A stretch of 47,001 bases of DNA from Oligoflexales bacterium. GTDB lineage: Bacteria; Bdellovibrionota_B; Oligoflexia; Oligoflexales; RGVZ01. Made by a program: the position numbers and the translations under genes. Every line of letters begins with the position of its first letter. Within the stretch, counting starts at the first letter, position 1. A model generated the notes under the pieces. It made no database searches. It was not told the origin of the DNA and saw only the letters and a list, made by a program, of their open reading frames with translations. The stretch spans positions 1 through 47,001 of the forward strand of contig CANILH010000017.1 in the NCBI GenBank assembly GCA_947468665.1, given 5' to 3'. Positions 41,803-47,001 of the stretch are shown here, piece after piece.

Positions 41803-43380
41803 TCACTCCCACTCAATAGTCGCCGGTGGCTTCGTGGTGATATCAAACACCACGCGGTTGATGCCGTGCACCTGACGAACAATCTGATCTGACACTCTGG
41901 TGAGAAAACTCATGGGTAGATCAGCTACTCCGGCGGTCATCCCGTCACTAGAGGTGACCGCTCTGAGAGCGATGGTTTGTTGGTAAGTCCTGTTATCGCC
42001 CATGACACCGACGCTTTTAATCGGTAGCAGCACAGCAAAAGCCTGCCATGGCACTTGATAAAGGCCGTGTTCACGAAGTGCCGAGATAAAAACATGATCG
42101 GCCTCCTGGAGCATTTTTACCCGCTCAGGCGTGACATCACCAAGAATTCTGACGGCGAGGCCAGGCCCCGGAAACGGGTGGCGGTGAATCAATTCATCGG
42201 GAAGTCCAAGGCATAGCCCTATTGAGCGAACCTCGTCCTTAAACAGCCAGCGGAAGGGCTCCACGAGTTTTAAGGCCAGGCGGTCCGGGAGACCACCGAC
42301 GTTATGGTGGCTTTTGATGACCTTAGCTCCCGCCCCATGTCCGGCGGACTCAATGACGTCAGGATACAGAGTTCCCTGGCCAAGATGGGTGAATTCTTTG
42401 TGTTTGCTGGCGTAGCCCTCAAATTCCTCAATAAAAAGCCTGCCGATGATTTTGCGTTTTTGCTCGGGGTCAGTGATGCCCTTAAGCTCCCGCATAAATA
42501 GATCGGCTGAGCTTAGGACCTCAAGATGTCGCAGTCCCAGTACTTTTAACTTCTCGGCGACCCAGGGTACCTCGTTTTTGCGGAGAAGCCCCGTATCACA
42601 GAAGACCGCCGTAACGCGTTCAGGTCCAAGGGCTTTCAGCAATAAGGCCGCGGTCACCGTGGAGTCTACGCCGCCGCTGCAGGCGACAAGGACGTGTCCC
42701 GTACCCACGACGTCTTGAATATGTTTACAAAGAGTCTCCACCCGGGCCTGACCGTCCCAGTCGAGCGTCATCTTACAAAGGTCTCGGGCGAAGCGTTTTA
42801 GCAGGTCGGCGCCTTTTTCGCTGTGGGCCACCTCAGGGTGATACTGCAACGCGGCAATAGGCAATGTCTTGTGAATAATGGCCGCGATGACTTGCTCGTC
42901 GGTCACGCCGGCCGTCTCGTAGTCCTTGGGAATGGCTCCGATGTCATCGCCGTGACTCATCCAGACAGTCTGCGGCGCGGACGTGGTCTCAAATAGTACC
43001 GATGCCGGTCCTTTAGTAGAACGCACATGCATGGCGGCGCGGCCATATTCTCTTTTTGTGGCGCCGCGGACCTTGCCACCGGACTGCTCCACGAGCAGCT
43101 GCATGCCGTAACAGATGCCGAGTACTGGCACGTTTAATGTCGTGACCCAGTCTGGCAAGGTCCGGCTGCCTTCCTCATAGACTGAGTCGGGTCCACCGGA
43201 AAGAATCACGCCATTTACGTTCAATCCCGCTGGTGGAGATTTAACGCGACTATCGATCACTTCGCTGTAGGCGCCGAGTTCTCTCAGGCGTCTGGCGATC
43301 AAGAGTGTGTATTGTGATCCGTAATCCAGAACAAGAATGCCGTGGTCTAAGGGACGATCTGCCGCGCTGCTTTGTGACAT
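41803..43380 (-). CDS. guaA: GMP synthase (glutamine-hydrolysing)
   Basis: 525 residues. The N-terminal class I amidotransferase domain has GICYGMQLLVEQSGG (nucleophile Cys) and LQYHPEVAHSEKG (His-Glu). The ATP pyrophosphatase domain has VACSGGVDSTVTAALLLKAL. The C-terminal dimerisation part ends GINRVVFDITTKPPATIEWE. It turns XMP into GMP with glutamine and ATP. It follows guaB by 20 bp on the same strand, the usual guaBA operon. Confidence 0.97.
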   Translation of the reverse strand: MSQSSAADRPLDHGILVLDYGSQYTLLIARRLRELGAYSEVIDSRVKSPPAGLNVNGVILSGGPDSVYEEGSRTLPDWVTTLNVPVLGICYGMQLLVEQSGGKVRGATKREYGRAAMHVRSTKGPASVLFETTSAPQTVWMSHGDDIGAIPKDYETAGVTDEQVIAAIIHKTLPIAALQYHPEVAHSEKGADLLKRFARDLCKMTLDWDGQARVETLCKHIQDVVGTGHVLVACSGGVDSTVTAALLLKALGPERVTAVFCDTGLLRKNEVPWVAEKLKVLGLRHLEVLSSADLFMRELKGITDPEQKRKIIGRLFIEEFEGYASKHKEFTHLGQGTLYPDVIESAGHGAGAKVIKSHHNVGGLPDRLALKLVEPFRWLFKDEVRSIGLCLGLPDELIHRHPFPGPGLAVRILGDVTPERVKMLQEADHVFISALREHGLYQVPWQAFAVLLPIKSVGVMGDNRTYQQTIALRAVTSSDGMTAGVADLPMSFLTRVSDQIVRQVHGINRVVFDITTKPPATIEWE

Positions 43381-43400
43381 TGATAACTCCGGTGAGTGAC

Positions 43401-44960
<1,560 letters not shown>

Positions 44961-45047
44961 TTAAATGCTCGGCAAAGATTTTTCAAATATCCCGTACCGT
45001 CCAAAAAGTCGTAACTTCAGATATATCGCCACCTTATCACAATCACG

Positions 45048-45483
45048 ATGTTATGGGCAGTCTACCAAATTTTAAAATCTTGGGTTACGTTCTCGGCCAT
45101 GTTGGACAACATCATCGTCATTTTTGAAGTTTTTATCCGCCAGTTTATCTGGCTGGTTATGCCCGCACGTCGAGCTCAAGAGATACTGATGCTGCGTAAG
45201 GAGCTTCAGGTTTTGCAGCGCTCCTTTAAGCGGCCGCGACTGAATTTATGCGGCCGCAACAGCAACCGAAGATGAGGTTCGCCAACTTGTTATCGAAATG
45301 AAAACAAACAATCGACGCTGGGGAGCTCGCCGCATTGTTGGCGAGTTGCGCAAGCTCGGCAAGATCATTTCCAAGTCCACGGTTTTAAATATTCTGAAAG
45401 AATCTGGATTTCCTGATCGGAGTAGACGTCACGACGAGTCCTGGTACCGTTTTCTGCGAAGTCATGGGGCGGATTTTTATGTT
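45048..45483 (+). pseudogene. Remnant of an rve-type integrase/transposase
   Basis: Two pieces of one protein family. The first ends PARRAQEILMLRKELQVLQR followed by SFKRPRL. After a frame change at 45237-45251 the second reads TEDEVRQLVIEMKTNNRRWG, ARRIVGELRKLGKIISKSTV and SWYRFLRSHGADFYV. This is the helix-turn-helix and start of the integrase core of transposases whose intact forms have about 60 more residues (a KPxTLLRWHR segment) at the junction. The DDE core after GADF is missing. Two GCGGCCGC sites flank the internal deletion. The element is dead and no terminal inverted repeats are visible. Confidence 0.75.
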
Positions 45484-45858
45484 CTCCGGTGTATCAGCCT
45501 TGATCACAAACGCGTCTTTGCCGTGAAGTCGTGTTTTATTGAACTCGGAAATTCCTAGATTCGCCTTAAAGAGGCGCAACAATTCAATCCAGTCCAGCCC
45601 GTTGGAGTCATAGGCAGCCCCGGTGCCATCTCCAATCGCCACAACGCGGGCGTTCTCACCGTACTCGCGATGAAGGATTTTTAGCTCGTTACCCGCGACG
45701 TCACCATCCGGGCCGCCGGTCATCTTGATCGTGAATTTCTGGGTCCGCGGGTCGATTTTGAGGAACCGCAACATGTTATCAACGAAGACATTCAGCACCT
45801 CGCTCGTTACACCGTATTCCTTGTGGTTGATACCAGCGCCTGGTTTTGAGGACAGCAC
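45470..45858 (-). pseudogene. Internal fragment of giant NAD-specific glutamate dehydrogenase
   Basis: The minus strand encodes SSKPGAGINHKEYGVTSEVL, KMTGGPDGDVAGNELKILHR and YDSNGLDWIELLRLFKANLG, ending DTPENIKIR. This is a highly conserved block from the catalytic centre of the ~1600-residue NAD-GDH family. No N- or C-terminal continuation is present on either side. The right end joins a coiled-coil remnant and the left end runs into the transposase remnant. No intact copy lies in the window. It is a stranded fragment and not a working gene. Confidence 0.85.
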
Positions 45859-45869
45859 TTTTCGCGCCC

Positions 45870-46047
45870 GCGAGCTGCAAAGCTTGAGAACGAGGTAGAG
45901 TCTTTACGAAGCGACTTCGAGGACAAAGCCAATGAACTTCGCACAGCAGTAAAGGAAGTTCGTGCCGGCGCGACCGAGTGTTTCACATTGGGGGAGCGAC
46001 GCCGCTGGAAATCTGTGAGAAGGCGATTGACAAGGCGTTGGGGCTAG
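45870..46047 (+). pseudogene. Short coiled-coil gene remnant
   Basis: A frame with AAKLENEVESLRSDFEDKAN and ELRTAVKEVRAGATE reads as a charged coiled coil, then loses character and stops at 46045-46047. No start codon is seen. The pattern resembles the C-terminal coiled coil of phasin-like or BMFP-type small proteins, but the match is weak. It is joined directly to the glutamate-dehydrogenase fragment. Confidence 0.35.
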
Positions 46048-46075
46048 GTAAAACAATAGCCATTTCAGCTCCTTC

Positions 46076-46092
46076 CCGGACATGATGTCCGG
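46076..46092. repeat. Perfect inverted repeat CCGGACAT-G-ATGTCCGG
   Basis: Eight-base arms around a single central base, at the right edge of the fragment zone. GGACATGCCGTCC near 3109 has a similar core. Possibly a recombination site or repeat remnant. Confidence 0.6.
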
Positions 46093-46427
46093 ACCTACCC
46101 ACCGGAAAATCCCCTCTTACCCTCAAAAATTCAGCATACCTCGCCAAAACTCACGCTCTACCCTGCCCACTCCTGCCAAAATATTCACCTACCGTCACCC
46201 ACTGACCTCTCGTTCCCACAAGCATCGGCAGAACGAATGGGCAAAGCTGTTTGCGATTGGCGAATTGGTCAAATTTCGGGGCGGTGAGCCGTCGCTAGAT
46301 GAGGGGCGGGTGAAGCATGGTTTGGGTGATATTTTGACCGATTTGGCAGAAGACCTGCGCAAAGGTCCAAAGCCATCTTGTGAATAGTTCACAATTGTGA
46401 TATTTATAGTATTGGAGCGGACAGACC
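46093..46427. other. Region with weak open frame upstream of the toxin-antitoxin-like pair
   Basis: A plus-strand frame to 46387 ends with NEWAKLFAIGELVKFRGGEP and GDILTDLAEDLRKGPKPSCE. The last ~60 residues look protein-like, while the earlier part (Pro, Thr, Ser rich) does not. There is no convincing ribosome site at the ATG 46082. I read it as another 5'-truncated remnant; the family is not recognised. Confidence 0.3.
46389..46410 (+). promoter_or_regulatory. Palindromic operator and -10 box of the DUF4258 gene
   Basis: TCACAATTGTGA (46389-46400) is a perfect 12-bp palindrome, followed 4 bp later by TATAGT (46405-46410), a plausible -10. An HTH antitoxin could bind here to repress its own operon. 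Confidence 0.55.
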
Positions 46428-46733
46428 ATGGCAAATACTCCTAAAGTGAATAACCCGCTGTCGGTGATCCAGGCCTACGAGCTACAGGGTTCCTACAATT
46501 TCGTCCATCATGCCAGAAAGCGGCTGCATGAGCGCGAAGTGACCGTGCTAGAGGTGATGCAGATCATTCGCGGGGGCTACCACGAGGCGCGTAAGGATGA
46601 ATTTAAACCGGATTTTGGTGAGTTGGATTACGCCATTCGTGGCAAAACACTAGACGCTAGGAAGTTGCGGTTGGCAATCGCGATAAAATCCGACGGCGCA
46701 CTGGTAATCACAGCAATTGATCTTGAAAAATAG
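46428..46733 (+). CDS. DUF4258 protein, probable toxin of a toxin-antitoxin pair
   Basis: 101 residues, with GGAGCGGAC before the ATG. YNFVHHARKRLHEREVTVLE and VMQIIRGGYHEARKD followed by YAIRGKTLDARKLRLAIAIK match the DUF4258 pattern (His-Ala-Arg, Arg-Glu-Val, then a beta-sheet with a G-x-LDxRxLRL strand). This fold is related to RelE/MqsR RNases. It is followed 9 bp later by an HTH gene whose helix resembles MqsA-type antitoxins. Toxicity is inferred from this pairing only. Confidence 0.75.
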   Translation: MANTPKVNNPLSVIQAYELQGSYNFVHHARKRLHEREVTVLEVMQIIRGGYHEARKDEFKPDFGELDYAIRGKTLDARKLRLAIAIKSDGALVITAIDLEK

Positions 46734-46742
46734 GTGGGCTTT

Positions 46743-47001
46743 ATGACTCGCAAAACAGTTAAATTCAATGGCTTCGGTTTTCCGGTCATTCTTTTGAATG
46801 CCCCCATGAAAGTTGAGCACGGCGAAGAAATCCCTGATGTGAACTTTAATCACATCCAAGGCAGTCTGTTCCAAGCATTGCTGCTCAAACCGAGCCGCCT
46901 GAGCGGTGCGGAGGTGAAATTTTTGCGTCATTATCTTGAGCTGACGCAAGAAGCGTTCAGCAAAATAGTCAAGGTTGAACGATCTTTAATATCCAAGTGG
47001 G
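46743..47001 (+). CDS. Xre-type HTH antitoxin, MqsA/YgiT-like (3' end outside window)
   Basis: 86 residues before the window ends. After an N-terminal part (FNGFGFPVILLNAPMKVEHG, EEIPDVNF) comes SGAEVKFLRHYLELTQEAFS followed by KIVKVERSLISKW, an HTH_3 helix-turn-helix of the MqsA/YgiT type. The two CxxC zinc motifs of classical MqsA are not present at the N-terminus. It begins 9 bp after the DUF4258 gene and should be its antitoxin and repressor. Confidence 0.75.
   Translation, partial: MTRKTVKFNGFGFPVILLNAPMKVEHGEEIPDVNFNHIQGSLFQALLLKPSRLSGAEVKFLRHYLELTQEAFSKIVKVERSLISKW

Overview
The window looks like a Gram-negative chromosome of roughly 50% GC. Outer-membrane barrels, many signal peptides and lipoboxes, a heptosyltransferase-type GT9 enzyme and periplasmic thioredoxins all point that way. 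Class II DAHP synthase, hemX-hemA-hemC-hemD, an NFACT protein next to dnaE and large secreted proteins of unknown family would suit the Bdellovibrionota/Oligoflexia side of the old deltaproteobacteria. That placement is inference from gene content only.

Layout. 1-5.4 kb is an accessory zone: the end of an OPT-type transporter, a dead MNT/HEPN toxin-antitoxin pair, a fragment of a serine-hydrolase paralogue fused to a headless secreted protein, two unrecognised genes, a truncated AAA_14 ATPase and an intact beta-lactamase-fold hydrolase. 5.4-9.1 kb holds a GC-rich Fic protein, a U32 tRNA-hydroxylation protein and a VapBC module with a clear promoter/operator. 9.1-11.6 kb is a two-gene unit, a divergent SelO-like protein followed by an S51 peptidase. 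11.9-19.3 kb is metabolic: OsmC plus a CoA-transferase, the overlapping haem operon hemX-hemA-hemC with hemD behind it, and class II DAHP synthase. 19.3-26.3 kb is an envelope region: a metzincin lipoprotein, YqgE, and a barrel / DUF4266 lipoprotein / multi-thioredoxin lipoprotein / TlpA operon. 26.5-34 kb has GT9, an adenosine-deaminase-fold enzyme, NFACT and DnaE. 34-41.8 kb is the most unusual part: secreted proteins of unknown family, two of which carry His and Cys motifs resembling caspase/gingipain-fold (clan CD) proteases. One of these has a perfect (D)GLDK tandem repeat and is followed 7 bp later by a 7TM SpoIIE-type phosphatase. 41.8-44.9 kb is guaBA. 44.9-46.1 kb is a graveyard of joined gene fragments (transposase, giant NAD-glutamate dehydrogenase, coiled coil). 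The window ends in a DUF4258/HTH toxin-antitoxin-like pair.

How genes work together. The haem genes run from Glu-tRNA to uroporphyrinogen III with a CcsA/HemX membrane partner. The 21.9-25.5 kb operon looks like a periplasmic thiol-redox and outer-membrane cassette. GuaB and GuaA make GMP from IMP. The 38.3-41.8 kb pair may couple a secreted protease-like lipoprotein to membrane signalling. All family assignments were made by eye from motifs; no search was run.
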